Notes: generated by a model not told the origin, from the sequence alone. Shown: positions 1 through 13,203, numbered from the stretch's first letter. The stretch is DNA of 64,000 nucleotides from Argentina anserina (GCF_933775445.1 NC_065878.1:15511395-15575394); one strand, 5' to 3'. Numbers and translations are program-made.

Positions 1-830
1 TAAATACCCGGCTCCGCCCAAGCACTAGTTTTGTCCATTTCTCTCATTCCATACATACGTTCAGAGTAATCAAAATCAGCTAGAGCTCCAATCACTAGTG
101 CTGTAGTGCATGATGAGCAACATGACTAACCAAGTGTCATACTCTGGAAAATAATTGTTATGACTTATGCTCACTATTTCAGTGATCATTGTGAATTTGT
201 GAGCAACGGCGCGCTAAACTACCTCACTGGCCCTTTTATGAAATATTTCCCGTGCATTTCCTACGTACGTACGCATTGATATAAGTCAATTGTCACTATA
301 CCTCTGTGATTGTGCTTGACATTCTCAATATCAAATGATTGATAAAGGAACTATAATATAACTGCATGTTTCTCCCATAATAGCTAAATAGCAACACTGT
401 TAGATATATACACTAGCTATTTTGCATGTTCAACATGACAGAAGAACATGCATGCAGGAAGAAAGAAAGAGCAGTTGAACCATTTCCAATTTGAAATTTT
501 CCTTCTTGCATGTTTTCTTGTTTTTGAATCAAGTCGATCAACTCTAGATCTAGTACGTGAATTTCCCTGTGAGAAGAAAGTATTGCATGACACAATTGCA
601 ACCTTACAACTGGAAGTACCCATAGATCTAGCTTATTGGGTCATTTGTATACATCTGTTGCATCTTCAGTCAATTACGACGTCATCCGTTCATTTCGGAG
701 GAAATGTATGTCTAACGTACAAAACTGAGACCACTAGTCCTCAATTAACAGTGTTCTTGTTCTTTGACATTACTCAAATTGGAAACAGTACGTACGTACC
801 ATACTAAATAATGGGGTACTTCCAGTCGGG
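1..830. other. Intergenic DNA, no recognisable gene
   Basis: AT-rich sequence with no product I recognise. The motif GGTCATTTGTATACAT recurs near 638 and 830, and a shortened form lies near 860, so this edge belongs to the locally duplicated sequence that continues to the right. A 119-codon open frame at 448-807 resembles no known family and has no intron or domain signal; I do not call it a gene. Confidence 0.5.
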
Positions 831-999
831 TCATTTGTATACATACTGTTTGTGGTTATTGGGTCATTTGTACAGAAGTGGTTATATAAGTACGTACCGT
901 TTGTATTACACACACACATATATGAATCCTAGCTAGATCTCGTCTCCACTCTCTGGAGTGTACGCATATATTAATCTATCTTCAAACTCTATATTTGAG

Positions 1000-1690
1000 C
1001 CCAATTTAACTAAATGTTAAATTCTAAGCGATTTTAACCTAAAGGCCAATATTTGCAGCCCAAACTATTATTTATTATTTTTATTTTACAGGATCTACGG
1101 AATCATATTTGCAAAAAGAAGTTGTTCGCCAGGTTATAAGCTGTCAAAGTCGGCAAAGAAGTGAGAATCCTTGTTATAATCCTAATCAAACTCTATGAAA
1201 GAAAATCTATAATCCTTGAGGACGAAGGAATCACTGAAACCTTATTCTAACCACTATATAAAAGGGTGAAGAGCACATAAGAATACACAACTCTCAACAT
1301 ACAAATCAACACATCTGCTAAACAAGACCCATCAGGCAAACATATTCAAGTCCTCGAGGCAAACTAGCAAACAACTACCAAACTGTTAAAGACCTTACGT
1401 CCTTAGCAACCCAGATTTACCTATTAAAACTCTGCTTACTTAGACCGTAGTGATTAAGTATCGATAGCGACTCGTATTGAGATGCGAAAGAAGGCTTTGA
1501 TAGACAATGTAACCTACACGTCGGATCAAGCAAAATTACAATTCTCACCCTCGTCACATTTGCCGACATTAGAAGTTAAGACAACGCAATCACATTCAAC
1601 ATATTCTCGTACACAAGTATTGATACGCCTACGCACACACCACGCTCGAATTGGGAACGTTTTGACAACCCAAATCCACTTGCAGTGCAA
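1000..1690 (+). mobile_element. Unclassified ~690-bp insertion, LTR-like
   Basis: This segment is absent from the paired unit at 2410-2470. The junction sequence CAAAC..CTA.ATTT appears on both sides (993-1006 and about 1688-1703), like an imperfect target duplication. A TATA-like CTATATAAAAGGG lies at about 1253-1265, followed by an AC-rich untranslated-leader-like stretch, as in plant LTRs. I cannot see clean TG..CA ends, so the class stays open. Confidence 0.35.
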
Positions 1691-2578
1691 ACACCCTAGA
1701 TTTAGTACTACTGTATTCTAAGCAACAAAGATTTTTTTTTTAAAGGAGCAACAAAGTAAATTAACAACGAGTTGATTTATATGTTAAAACAGATTGTCTC
1801 TATCTCGTGGTCCTCTAAAAATTGTCATATAAGTGCATGTACGCATAGATATCGATAGAATCCACTCAATCTAAACCATGTTCCACTATAAATGTACAAC
1901 GTAACAATGATGTTTCTCAATTAAATATATGAATTATACTAGCTTTAATTGGTGTGCTACTCCTTTTTGATCGATCGCCGTCGGCATAGCTAATTTACCT
2001 CAATCTTATGGTTACAAACCAGCTTGGATGATCGATTGAAAACTATAATCATCGAGAGTGCAAAGTAAAAAAATAGTGAGAGTATTTACTATTTAGCTAT
2101 TATGAAGTACCATTTTCATGATATCGTACGCTCAAGTTTATTTTGTACCTAAGCACGTAATATTATGACCTGTACTCTTGAAATATTGTTCAAATTACTT
2201 TTGAAACCAATTCGATCACGTATATGATCTGGATGGAGTGAATATATACTTCTGCACAAATGTATTATAAATTTCGGAGGACCACAAGATACGTACAGAA
2301 CTATACAAATGACCTAGTAAAGCGTAGTTATTTATATACCAAAGTGGTTATATAAGGACTGTTTGTATACATGAATCCTAGCTAGATCTCATGGCCACTT
2401 TTGAATGTACACATTTGACTTCATCTTCTTCCTGTCAGAATAAATTAAGTCCTATATCTTCAAACCCTAGATTTAGTAGTACTGTACTGTACTCTAACGA
2501 CGAGTTGATTTATATCCAAGTGGGCATAGCAGAGATATATAATCCGGAAAATTCTAGTATATATCAATATATGCTATA

Positions 2579-2924
2579 TAGGGGTGGCACTTAAGACCGA
2601 AAACCGAACCGAAAAAACCGGACCGAAACCGGAAAAAAAACTAAACCGAAATTTGAAAAACCAAACCGAACCGAATTAATCAGTTTGGTTTCCGATATGG
2701 GCACATAAGAAACTAAACCGAACCGAAAAACCGAACTATACATAAAATAATGTCGTTTTATGTTTATCTTACCGAATATTTGATTTGATTAATGTGATTT
2801 TAGGTTTATATCATATATAATTATATGTTTCTCTTTTCTAGTATTATATATGTATATATAATCATCTGTGTATATATATGTCTGCCCATATATGTATGTT
2901 TCAAAAAAGTTTGCTAAAACAAAT

Positions 2925-2960
<36 letters not shown>

Positions 2961-5900
2961 TGCGAATGTGTAATTACTAAATCCGCCTCAATATGAAGCA
3001 ACTATATGAAAGAAACTTCTCTGGATCGATCGACACCAGTCGATATGATCGATTTATATATTTAGTGACCATATAAAAATTTCATCCAATTCGGATCTCG
3101 TTTGACCGTCGGAATTTTCGGTAAATCGAAAGTACCACTAATGTGCCCTAAGGAATGACCTATTACAAATATGTGAACGCCGAAGCCATTTGCATATCTG
3201 AAATCACCTAGATTTTATCATCGATCATGCGTGGTCGCAACAAGGAAACTCATTTGGCAAAGCCCCGGTCAATTGGGTTTTATTATGTAAAAACACATCT
3301 TTTTTGGTTAACCGTTGTTACGAACGGTCAAACCACGTTCAAAATGGATGAAAAATTTACATGGTCCCTAAATATATATATCGATCATATCTATTGGTGT
3401 CGATCGACCATATTTCGAACTGGAGTTGTCGATCGCCGAAGTGTCCACTAATGTATCATAACATTTATATTAGGTTTATAATAAAACTATCACATTATGA
3501 AGCGACTATATGAAGGAAACTTCTCTGAATTGATCGACACCCTCAGATGTGATCAGTATATATATTTAGTGATCATTTTAAAATTTCTTCCAATTCAGAC
3601 CTCGTTTGACCGTCAGAATTTCCGGTAAACCAAAAACAACACTAATGTGTCCTAAGGGGGGATCCATTACCAAGATGCGAATGAAGAAAGTTGTTTACAT
3701 ATTTAAAATCACATAATTTTTGTCATCGATCGTGCGTGGTCGCAACAAGGAAATCCATTTGGCAAAGCCCCGGTCAATGGGGTTTTATTATGTGAAAACG
3801 CTTTTTTTTGTTGACCGTTGGTACGGACGATCAAACCAAGTTCAAAATGGATGAAATTTTTACATAGTCCCTAAATATATATATCGATCACATATATTTG
3901 TGTCGATCGACCATATTTCGAACTGGAGTTGTCGATCGCCGAAGTGTCCACTAATATATCATAACCGTTATATTAGGCTTATAATAAAACTATCACATTA
4001 TGAAGCGACTATATGAAGGAAACTTCTCGAAATTGATCAACACCGTCAGATGTGATCAGTATATGTATTTAGTGATCGTTTTAAAATTTCATCCAATTCG
4101 GATTTCGTTTGATTGTCAAAATTTCTGGTAAACCAAAAACAACACTAATATGCCCTAAGGGGGATCCATTACCAAGATGCGAATGAGGAAAGTTGTTTAC
4201 ATATTTAAAATCACATAATTTTTGTCATCGATCGTGCGTGGTCGCAACAAGGAAATCCATTTGGCAAAGCCCCGGTCAATGGGGTTTTATTATGTGAAAA
4301 CGCTTTTTTTTGTTGACCGTTGGTACGGACGATCAAACCAAGTTCAAAATGGATGAAATTTTTACATAGTCCCTAAATATATATATCGATCACATATATT
4401 TGTGTCGATCGACCATATTTCGAACTGGAGTTGTCGATCGCCGAAGTGTCCACTAATGTATCATAACCGTTATATTAGGCTTATAATAAAACTATCACAT
4501 TATGAAGCGACTATATGAAGGAAACTTCTCGAAATTGATCGACACCGTCAGATGTGATCAGTATATATATTTAGTGATCGTTTTAAAATTTCATCCAATT
4601 CGGACTTCGTTTGACCGTCAAAATTTCCGGTAAACCAAAAACAACACTAATATGCCCTAAGGGGGGGATCCATTACCAAGATGCGAATGAGGAAAGTTGT
4701 TTACATATTTGAAATCACATAATTTTTTTCATCAACCGTGCATGGTCGTAACAAGGAAACTCATTTAGCAAAACCCCGGTCAATGGGGTTTTATTATGTG
4801 AAAACGTTTATTTTTTGGTTGACCGTTGGTACGGACGGTCAAACCACATTCAAAATGAATGAAATTTTTACATGGTCCCTAAATATATATATCGATCACA
4901 TTTATTTGTTTCGATCGACCAAATTTCAAACTGGAGTTGTTGATCGCTGAAGTATCCACTAATGTATCATAACCTTTATATTATGTTTATAATAAAACGA
5001 TCACATTATGAAGTGACTATATGAAGGAAACTTCTCGGAATTGATCGACACCGTCAGATGTGATCAATATATATATTTAATGATTATTTTAAATTTTCAT
5101 CCAATTCGGACTTCGTTTGACCGTCAAAATTTCCAGTAAACCAAATATGCCCTAAGGGGGGATCCATTACCAAGATGCGAATGTGGAAAGTTGTTTACAT
5201 ATTATAAATCACATAATTTTTGTCATTGATCGTGCGTGGTCGCAACAAGGAAACTCATTTGGCAAAGCCCCGGTCAATGAGGTTTTATTATGTAAAAACA
5301 CTTCTTTTTTGGTTAACCGTTGGTACGGACGGTCAAACCACATTCAAAATGAATGAAATTTTTACATGGTCCCTAAATATATATCGATCACATTTATTGG
5401 TGTCGATCAACCATATTTCGAATTTGAGTTGTCGATCTCCGAAGTATCCACTATTGTATCATAACATTTATATTAGGTTTATAATAAAACTATCACATTA
5501 TGAAGCGACTATATGAAGGAAACTTCTCGGAATTGATCGACACCATCAGATGTGATCAGTATATATATTTAGTGATTATTTTAAAATTTCATCCAATTCG
5601 GACTTCGTTTGACCGTCAAAATTTCCGGTAAACCAAAAACAACACTAATATGCCCTAAGGGGGGATCCATTACCAAGATGCGAATGAGGAAAGTTGTTTA
5701 CATATTTGAAAAATCACATAATTTTTGTCATCGATCGTGCGTGGTTGTAACAAGGAAACTCATTTGGGAAAGCCCCGGTCAATGAGGTTTTATTATGTGA
5801 AAACGCCTCTTTTTTGGTTGACCGTTGGTACGGACGGTCAAACCATGTTCAAAATGGATGAAATTTTTACATGGTCTCTAAATATATATATCGATCACAT

Positions 5901-6238
5901 CTATTGGTGTCGGTAGACAATATTTTGAAACTAGAATTTATTTGTGACTTTTTTTTAGAATGTTTTATAATAATTATTTTTTTATTTAAAACCCTTAAAT
6001 TAAAGTATTATTTTTTTCCCTATACAAGCCCGCAAGGCCCATTGACGAGTCTTAGATTCAGTCCGGTTAAATTTTTTTTTTGAAAAAAAAAACCGAAAGA
6101 AACCGAACCGAACCGAACGGTTTGGTTTTCAGTTTGGCCTATCGGAAAACCGCAAACCGAACCGAACCGAAGTTCAATTTTAGTTCGGTTTCTGGTTTGA
6201 GCCTAAAACCGAACCATTTAAACCGAATTCCACCTCTA
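2579..6238. mobile_element. Non-autonomous hAT-like DNA transposon, 3,660 bp
   Basis: The left end reads TAGGGGTGGCAC and the right end, reverse-complemented, reads TAGAGGTGGAAT, which is a short imperfect terminal inverted repeat. The element is flanked on both sides by the identical 8-bp direct repeat ATGCTATA (2571-2578 and 6239-6246), the target-duplication size of hAT elements. Both subterminal regions (about 2596-2740 and 6090-6225) are packed with AACCGAACCG-type repeats in opposite orientation, typical of subterminal transposase-binding arrays. No transposase is encoded. The interior is mostly a ~500-bp tandem repeat plus a (CA)n(TA)n tract near 2924-2960. The perfect duplication argues for a fairly recent insertion relative to the duplicated flanks. 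Confidence 0.85.
2990..5935 (+). repeat. Six-unit tandem repeat, ~500-bp period, inside the hAT element
   Basis: The block ATGAAGCGACTATATGAAGG and its variants recurs at about 2994, 3497, 4001, 4502, 5007 and 5500, a period of 493-505 bp; the sixth unit stops near 5935. Each unit carries CCAATTCGGA..TCGTTTGACCGTC, CATCGATCGTGCGTGGTCGCAAC and TGGTACGGACGGTCAAACCA. A short open frame (start near 3227, 4738, 5220 and 5725) repeats with the units. It is broken by stops or length changes in several copies and looks like a by-product of the repeat rather than a gene. Units differ by scattered substitutions and small indels. Confidence 0.85.
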
Positions 6239-6739
6239 ATGCTATACATTTCACATCTAACGTTTAATATTGTTTTGTGAGTGAGATCAGAAAAATAATA
6301 TCCGTTGTTAACCGTTAGATGTGTGATGTATAACATACATTGATGTATAGTAGATTAACCCATATAATCCACTCAATCGATATTCAATTTTATGGTTTTA
6401 ACCATGTCCACAGTCCACGTACTATACATTTATGTAACATCGATGTTTCTCATTTAAATTATATGTACTGTAGTTCTTCTAGTTGCTCTGCTAGCTACTC
6501 CTTTTTGATCGATCGCCGTCGATCGGCAGAGCTAATTTGACTAAAGATCGATCTTATGGTTCTACCAGCTGCTCGGATGATTGACAATTCAAATATTTTA
6601 TGTGATTCTCTTTATTAAATTTCATGCACATGTATATATGTCTGCACGACTGCACATATATGTAACACAATTTTTAGAGGACCACAAGATATAGATCGAC
6701 AATCTGCTTCAACATGTATATAAACGTAGAATTAATCTG

Positions 6740-8420
6740 GAAGCCCCGGCGATGCCAACTATTATTCTTCAAAGTTCAAAGGTAGATCAAGCTGACTATG
6801 CAGTCTCATCTAATAGTTTGTAGCTAGCTAGGTAGTGTATGTGTAGATTTAAACAAGGTCTCGATACCCATATATCGTTTTCAGTTACCCTATTTTCACA
6901 AGGTCTCTGTAAAGATTTAAACTGAGACATGTAATAAGAGTTGGTTAAAGCAGAATTTAACTACTGTTAAACATCATCTAGCTAGCCTCAGTCTGAACGC
7001 AAGCTAGGCGTCAAGGTGCCGGGTAATTTCTTTCTGGATAAAACTACCATATGATCAGCGAGACGTCTGCATGCCCATCCTCCAGAGTCGCCCTTCCAGC
7101 GAAAAGTTCTAAATGAGTTGTTATGTCATACTTAACACAATTGCAAGGCATGCAGAAAGCTCTAGGAAGGTTTAAGAATTTGGTGCCGAAATATACTAGA
7201 GCTTTCAACATGAACTTGTACAAGATTTCAAGGTGAGTTCGGAAGAAGTATGAAAATCAATCAGAGTATATGTGTCCGTATTACTTGAAGAGTGGATTAT
7301 TATGTACTGGTCTACAAATGCATGCATAGCATTGCAGCACTTCATTCAAAGGTTTTGAAACACATTGGTTCATCTATATATCTACCTATATGATATGATT
7401 GAGGATCACGCATTTATTAGTTGGTGATATGAGTCATATCTGCCAGTAAGAACTGTAAAGTCCAGTATGGAGCGTATCGATCATCCATTTATTTCCCTTT
7501 GCGAGAGCAAATTTGGACGGATAATCTTGTGGAACAACTTTTACGTTGAGCACGTACAGGTCCACAAGCCAGAGTTTCTTTTGGCAAAGAGAAAGAAAGA
7601 AGACTAGCTAGCTTTCTCGTACCATACGTGGGAAGTAAGTAGTAGGTACCAGTTGTTCATTCCATCATCCATAGTTGATCCTATTCATAAAGGTTTTCAT
7701 CGATCTATCCATAGAAAATAATATTACATGGTCCCCGAAATGAAGCATTAAGTTTCCAATCCGATCTGTTATACACATACAAGTCAGTTCCAGACATGCA
7801 AGGCAAATTTTCAATACTTAGTGATGTTTATGGTCAGAAGTGATGTTTATGGTCAGAAACTAGTTTAGACCCAAAAACTTCACCATAAGTCCCTTTTAGA
7901 TGGGAATCTTTTCTGTCTGATTGAAATATTAGAATTTTTGTATGCTTATTTGTCCTTTTTCATAAATTTCTGTGTATGGTCCTTTTTCAAAATGTAATAG
8001 TCCCACCCACACACCTGCATACTCAGAGCAAAGCAGGGTTTCGATTCCATCCAATATATAGAAGAAAAAGAAGAAGAAAGCAAACAACTCTAATATCATA
8101 TCGATTAAAGTGTCGAACACAATCAACACCTTTCTGGAATTAGTTAGAAAATTTTGGCATCCAAACCTCCTTAAGCCGGTGCACAAATAATATATAATGG
8201 ATGCTTGGGCGATGAAGCGCCACCCTAGACAACCAGTAAGGAAAAGAAAAAACAGCAGAAGTATGCCGATTCAAAGGATAATATTACAAGTTCTCGAATT
8301 CAAAAGCATGAGTCATCAACTCCATAACATATTATCCTCACCATAAGTTGATCATAACAGAAAGACATCAGATATAGCTAGTAAATCAGTCCAGAAATCC
8401 CCACAGTTTGTCAATCAATG
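6740..8420. other. Intergenic DNA, no recognisable gene
   Basis: AT-rich spacer without a family I recognise. From about 8205 the sequence matches the 3' flanks of the two other polyubiquitin-like copies (18890-19030 and 21060-21230), for example AGTCCAGAAATCC, so the segmental unit of that family starts here. Confidence 0.5.
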
Positions 8421-8424
8421 TTGT

Positions 8425-9113
8425 TCAACTAAGATTTTCAACAACGAACAGGGCAGTTCCAGTGCGGATGTTATAATCAGCTAGTGTATGTCCACCCTGT
8501 AGTTGCTTGCCATCAAGTAGATAACCCTCATCCTCCGAACGATGCCCTCTTTCTCATGGATTTTATCAATAACACCCCAAATAGTATCAGAACTCTGAAG
8601 TTCGTCAACAGTGGTCATCTTCCCACTAAGATGCATAACAAAAGATATACATTCCCTGAAGACGAAGCACAAGGTCGTTGTTAGACTCATTCTGGATGTT
8701 ACACTGTAATCCCATCCTCCAGTTGCCTCCCAGCAAACATAAGACTCTTTGTACATTTGGTGGGACATCCTTTACTATCTTTTGGATTTTAGCCTTAAAC
8801 ATCTTGAACTGTATCAGATCGATCTCTTGACATAAAGAGTGATTAATTTTCCCCCATTCTGAGTTCGCACAACAATCTCCATTCCGAATACAAGATCTAA
8901 AGTACATCACTCACGGATATGATAATCTGCCAATGGCATGCCATCATCAAGCTGTCGTCCACCAAAGATAAGCAATTTTGGTTCCTAAATCCGTTGTTTT
9001 CCATCAAGCCAGATCTCATCATGAATCCTGGCTTTCACATCCTGTATAGAATCAGAGCTATCCACCCCAAGGCTTATGGTGTTGCCAGTCACAGTCCTAT
9101 AGAAATTCTCCAT
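8425..9113 (-). pseudogene. Polyubiquitin-like pseudogene, copy A
   Basis: Read on the minus strand from the ATG at 9111-9113, the first repeat starts MENFYRTVTGNTISLGVDSS and continues VKARIHDE, clearly the ubiquitin fold pattern, but runs into a stop within about 45 codons. Further pieces appear in other frames: [58 protein letters not shown] and a last LADYNIRTGTALFVVENLS before the stop at 8425-8427. About three 76-residue ubiquitin-like repeats can be traced, with at least three frame breaks. No Gly-Gly processing junction is left. Family knowledge says polyubiquitin is cleaved after Gly76; this copy could not give free ubiquitin. Two paralogues lie at 19037-19720 and 21233-22258. Confidence 0.75.
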
Positions 9114-9119
9114 ACCAGC

Positions 9120-10280
9120 AAGCCTCCTTGTTAAGTAAAACAAATATGAAATGTCAAACGCAGAGTATATTCAGAGCCAAAATATAAAGCCGGAGGTACT
9201 TTTTAAATGGAGAACTTCAATGACAAGATTTTCAATAGGGAAAGCTTTCGGATGAGAAAAACAATGCAACATCAAGGTAGCACCTTTAAGACTAAGAAGA
9301 TATGTGAGCTATTATACATCAAATAATCCATATATAGCTATTCTAGTATATAATTAAACGCACACCACATAATCCTGGTTCAAAATAACGAAGATACAAT
9401 ATTGAAACTATTGTTTAGTTGTACGGGATGGAAAGTTAACTGATAAAGATACACCAAGAAGCAAATTAGTATACCGATTACTGTAAGTCTGTAACTGTGA
9501 AAACCCAAATTCAGAATCCCATCCGTTCAATTCTTGCATTACTACTTTCTCTTTCTATGTGAAATACTTCAAAAGAAATTACATAACTAATTGAAGCTTG
9601 AACCACATAGAAACATTCTTTCAGAAGACCATAAAAATCTTGATTATGTGAAGAATCAAAATTAGTTTCCAGAATTAATTAAAGTTATCCGTAATCCAGT
9701 ACTTGATTCCATATACCAGTGTCAATCGTACAGTACTATAGCTAGGTGAGCCAAAGCCATCAAATTAAGGAACTTTCATATTACAAATGAAACCACAAAG
9801 CATCAGAGAACATTTTGATAACATCTGGAACAGATAAATATGTAGGAGATGGTCTGATATGCAATTCTAACAGTAAATGGCTTCTCTTCATAGTTTTTGG
9901 CATGGAACAAATTATTAAACCAAGGCAGCATTGTCCATTTAGATAAAACTCACAACAAGTTTGATAAAAAACTAACCTAACTACTACATATATAAGAAGT
10001 TAAAAACCTCAAACGCAAAAGTCCAACTACTCAAACAGCAACACAAATAACAATCCCCTCAGTTCCCAACATGATTGAAAAACCTAGCAAGGAAATAAAT
10101 CATAGAAAGACCAACTGAAGATACATGCATTACATCTCAAGCAGTGAATAAGGAAGCAAAAAATGAATCTAGAGTACAAAACAAGAACCCAATAGACAGA
10201 GAGAGAATGAAGACTATCAGTACTGTAGCTGGAAACAAAAAATGAAAACTGATTCAGAAGAAAATCCTAAATGAACATAC
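9120..10280. other. Upstream flank of polyubiquitin-like copy A
   Basis: No coding pattern seen. It is AT-rich, and parts of the duplicated segment can still be matched to sequence beyond copy B (for example GTAATTATTG..TGTCA and the proline/glycine-like CCGGGTTG..GGCC text at 11070-11150 against 20545-20640). Most of it holds nothing I can name. Confidence 0.45.
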
Positions 10281-10282
10281 CT

Positions 10283-11018
10283 GATTGCACGTCAAACTTG
10301 GCTGAAATTGTCAATTTGCACCTCGAACTTGCATTTGAGTCAATTTACCTCCTAAACTTGATAAAAATTGCCAATTTGCACCACATCCGTTAAATTTAAC
10401 TGTTTTTATTCAATTTTGCGTCACATGTCATGCACATGAGGGGTAATGTTGTCATTTTCTTTATATATTTTTCTTTTTTAAAAATAAAAATATTATTTAA
10501 AACGAGGATTATTTTTTTAATCAAATTATTTATTTATATCTTTTTTCTACATACTTAACCCTACTTCGAATTATATATTTAACATACCCACTCATTCAAA
10601 TATAGTGTGTTGTGTATATATATATTTTTGTATGTATACATTTATTTTTAATTTTCAATGTATTTATTTATATTTTTCTAATACCTTTTAACATACCATA
10701 TCACATAAAAATAATAAATATATAAATCAATATCATGTTTTAAAAAAAAATAAAAAAAACATAGTACCAAGTGTTTTTCTTAAATAATTTTATTAATTTA
10801 TTTCATTATTAAAAAATATGAATAAATATATAATGACAAAACTGTCCTCAAATGCATGACTTAGTCACATAAATTGGATATAAAACATTAAATTTAACGG
10901 ATGTGGTGCAAATCGGCAATTTTTACCAAATTTAGGAGGTAAATTGACTCAAATGTAAGTTCAGAGTGCAAACTGACAATTATGACCAAATTTGGAGTGC
11001 AAATTGACATTTTTACTA
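10283..11018. mobile_element. Fold-back MITE with ~130-bp inverted repeats, copy 1
   Basis: The left arm (about 10285-10400: GTCAATTTGCACCTCGAACT, TTGAGTCAATTTACCTCCTA, CATCCGTTAAATTTAA) is repeated in inverted orientation at about 10885-11015. The centre is AT-rich without coding potential. A second copy in the opposite orientation lies at 36135-36790. Long inverted arms and an AT-rich core suit a Mutator-type foldback MITE; I could not fix the target duplication. Confidence 0.7.
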
Positions 11019-11019
11019 A

Positions 11020-11428
11020 AAATGGAGACAGTTAAATAGAAACTGTGTGATGTAGTTTTCTCAATCAGCTTGTAATTATTGTTTTGTCAAGATCCCGGGT
11101 TGTTGGGCCTAACCGCTAGCCCAGTGCTACCTCTTAGCGGTCTATTTGGAGAATTTAAGCATATAAGATGTAACAATTATATGTTCATTGCAAACTTGGT
11201 TCGTGACTTTGCAAACTTAGTTTGATACAGAAATCATCTTTTTTTTTTTGGCTTGCATTGTGCTCCTACGTTTGAGTAGATAAACTACCATCAAGAATCA
11301 ACAAAATCTAATTAGTAAATCAGACATCGAGGACTAAGGGAGATGCCATGCCCGGACAAGCAAGCATCGTCACCTAAGTAACAACAAAACAGCAAAAGAA
11401 AAATAACATGTGTGGCGAATCAAAATAA
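11020..11428. other. Duplicated flank between polyubiquitin-like copies A and B
   Basis: 11055-11150 matches 20523-20640, and 11345-11428 (CATCGTCACCTAAG, AACAGCAAAAGAAAAA, GGCGAATCAAA) matches 8216-8270 and 21050-21115. It is the 3' flank of copy B, cut off from that copy by the hAT/Ty3 nest that begins at 11429. No gene seen. Confidence 0.55.
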
Positions 11429-11821
11429 TAGGGGCGGATGCAAGTGTAAGGTTGTTAGGGCTATAGCCCTACCAAAATTTGGGCTAAAATATTCTCAAGT
11501 ATACATGTATCGTCCATACCCAGGCCCAGGTTAAAAAAAAAAAGTTAATTAACCAAACATTGATACATAACAATCGATCAAACTATCAGAGTAGTCGACT
11601 TCCTCTCCAGTCTCTTATAATATTCTTCTCTCTTCTTCACTTCTTCCCAATCGAGAAGTCTCATCCTCAATTAGTCCAAGACTGCATGACCAACAGTCCA
11701 ACACTTGCCGACTTGAAGAAGGAGCTTCTCATATCTCAGTTCTCACATCCTTGGCCCTTGGGTCCTCCACTTCTCAGTCCTCCAATCAGTAATTTCCGAC
11801 TCCAAATCGGATTAGCCGATT

Positions 11822-13203
11822 TGTCGACTCCGAAATTTTAAGTGATAAATTCGAAATCAAAGCCATAAAAAAACTCTAAAACAATCTTAAATATATTGAA
11901 ATCATGTTATAGTCACAGTGTATCGTAACTGAGTTCATAATATGTTTCAGTCGATTTGATTATTACAAAACTAGTTTATAATTCAAATATTATAACAAAT
12001 AGAAATGTAAAATCCTCTCAATCCTCACCACAAATAGAAATAATAAACTTCAAAAAATCTTTAGAGTTGCCCTCAAATTCTATTATTCCACACCTGCAAA
12101 ACTATTCCCTACACCATCGAATAGGTGCACCGGGATTGTAAACACAAACCCGGTAAGTTTTGCAGCTCGTATGAGTAAATCAACAATATAACACACATAA
12201 TATACAAGATAAAATACAGATGACATTTGAATATAAATGCACTCATAAGACACATGACAGCCCATCTGGATGTCTAATAATATCTGAAAATATGTGTACA
12301 CATGAGACATTGGGTAACCCATATGTTTACCCAAATTACATTTATAATACGGGTACTCATGAGACCCATGTACAAATTTGTTACCCCTCCTGCAATACGT
12401 TGTTAGATACTGGGCAATCCATATGTTACCCAATATCACAAAAATATGGGTACTCATGAGACCCATGTAACCCATCTGTTACCCCTCATGCAGTACACCG
12501 GTAGACAGACTAGAGCTCTAACTGAATCGTAGCTGTCACCTGGCTAGGCTTGGTTCCGATACTGCCAACACGTCCAAAGACAGAAAAAACGTTTTAACAA
12601 GACTCAAAGTTAAAACCACGTACAATACAATCCTTACTTGTTATTGTACAACAACCAACGATGGTGATGTGCTCAAATAAAAATAAATATTGGTGTTATA
12701 ATAAAACTCAATTGGAAATAAGAACGTGACGGTATATTATTTTCACATGTTATTATAAATACTGTTCACGCATTTTTGTTCAGCAATGTACTGTTCATTG
12801 TAATTACTGTTCATGTAAATACTAATCACCGAATTACTTTTACAATTACTGCTCGGAAATTACTTTCACAATTTACCATGCAGAAATTATTTTTTACAAT
12901 TTACTGTGCAAAAATTACTTTTTACAATTTACTGTACCGAAATTACTTTTTACAAAATCAATGTTATAAAATTACTGTTCACGCGCCACCCTCAGGCAGC
13001 CGCGCGCCGCCTATAATGGATGAGCGTGGTGCTCACGTGCCACCTCCAATCGGGCGTGTGGCTTGCCCACGGCCACCCAAAACCCACTCCTCTCTTCTCT
13101 TTCTCCCTTCCACGGCCTAATGTCGCCTATGCACCACTCCAATCGTCCTCACGCGCCGCCCTAGGTGGCGGCACGAGCTCTCCCTCCTCCTTCTCCTCCA
13201 AAC
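11822..13203 (-). repeat. Truncated 3' LTR of the Ty3/gypsy element
   Basis: It aligns with 14500 to about 16226: TCACAGTGTATCGTAACTGA at 11913 against 14596, the GGGTACTCATGAGACCCATG minisatellite at 12352/12450 against 15030/15127, and GGCGGCACGAGCTCTCCCTC at 13168 against 16190. It stops abruptly after CTTCTCCTCC near 13200, where the gag side begins. It contains many copies of an ATTACTGTTCACG / TTTTACAATTTACTG motif at 12730-12985. Confidence 0.8.

Larger units (their letters stand above)
840..6730. repeat. Tandem segmental duplication (two ~0.8 kb units, each expanded by an insertion)
   Basis: Sequence at 840-960 (GTCATTTGTA, then GAATCCTAGCTAGATCTC) recurs at 2295-2410. The stretch CCCTAGATTTAGTA at 1691 recurs at 2464. 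The block at 1860-2060, with TACTCCTTTTTGATCGATCG and GAGCTAATTT-like text, recurs at 6365-6580. GAGGACCACAAGATA near 2277 recurs near 6676. Unit 1 is therefore about 840-2290 and unit 2 about 2291-6730. Unit 1 holds an extra ~690 bp at about 1000-1690, and unit 2 holds the 3.66 kb element at 2579-6238. Identity is patchy, so the duplication is old. No coding function is visible. Confidence 0.7.

Noticed and set aside
448..807. 119-codon open frame
   Set aside because: No family resemblance, no intron or domain signal, and it sits in AT-rich duplicated non-coding DNA.
3227..5916. Recurrent 63-98 codon frames sharing RNKETHLAKPRSMGFYYVKT
   Set aside because: They recur only because the ~500-bp unit recurs; copies are broken by stops or end at different points, and the family is unknown.
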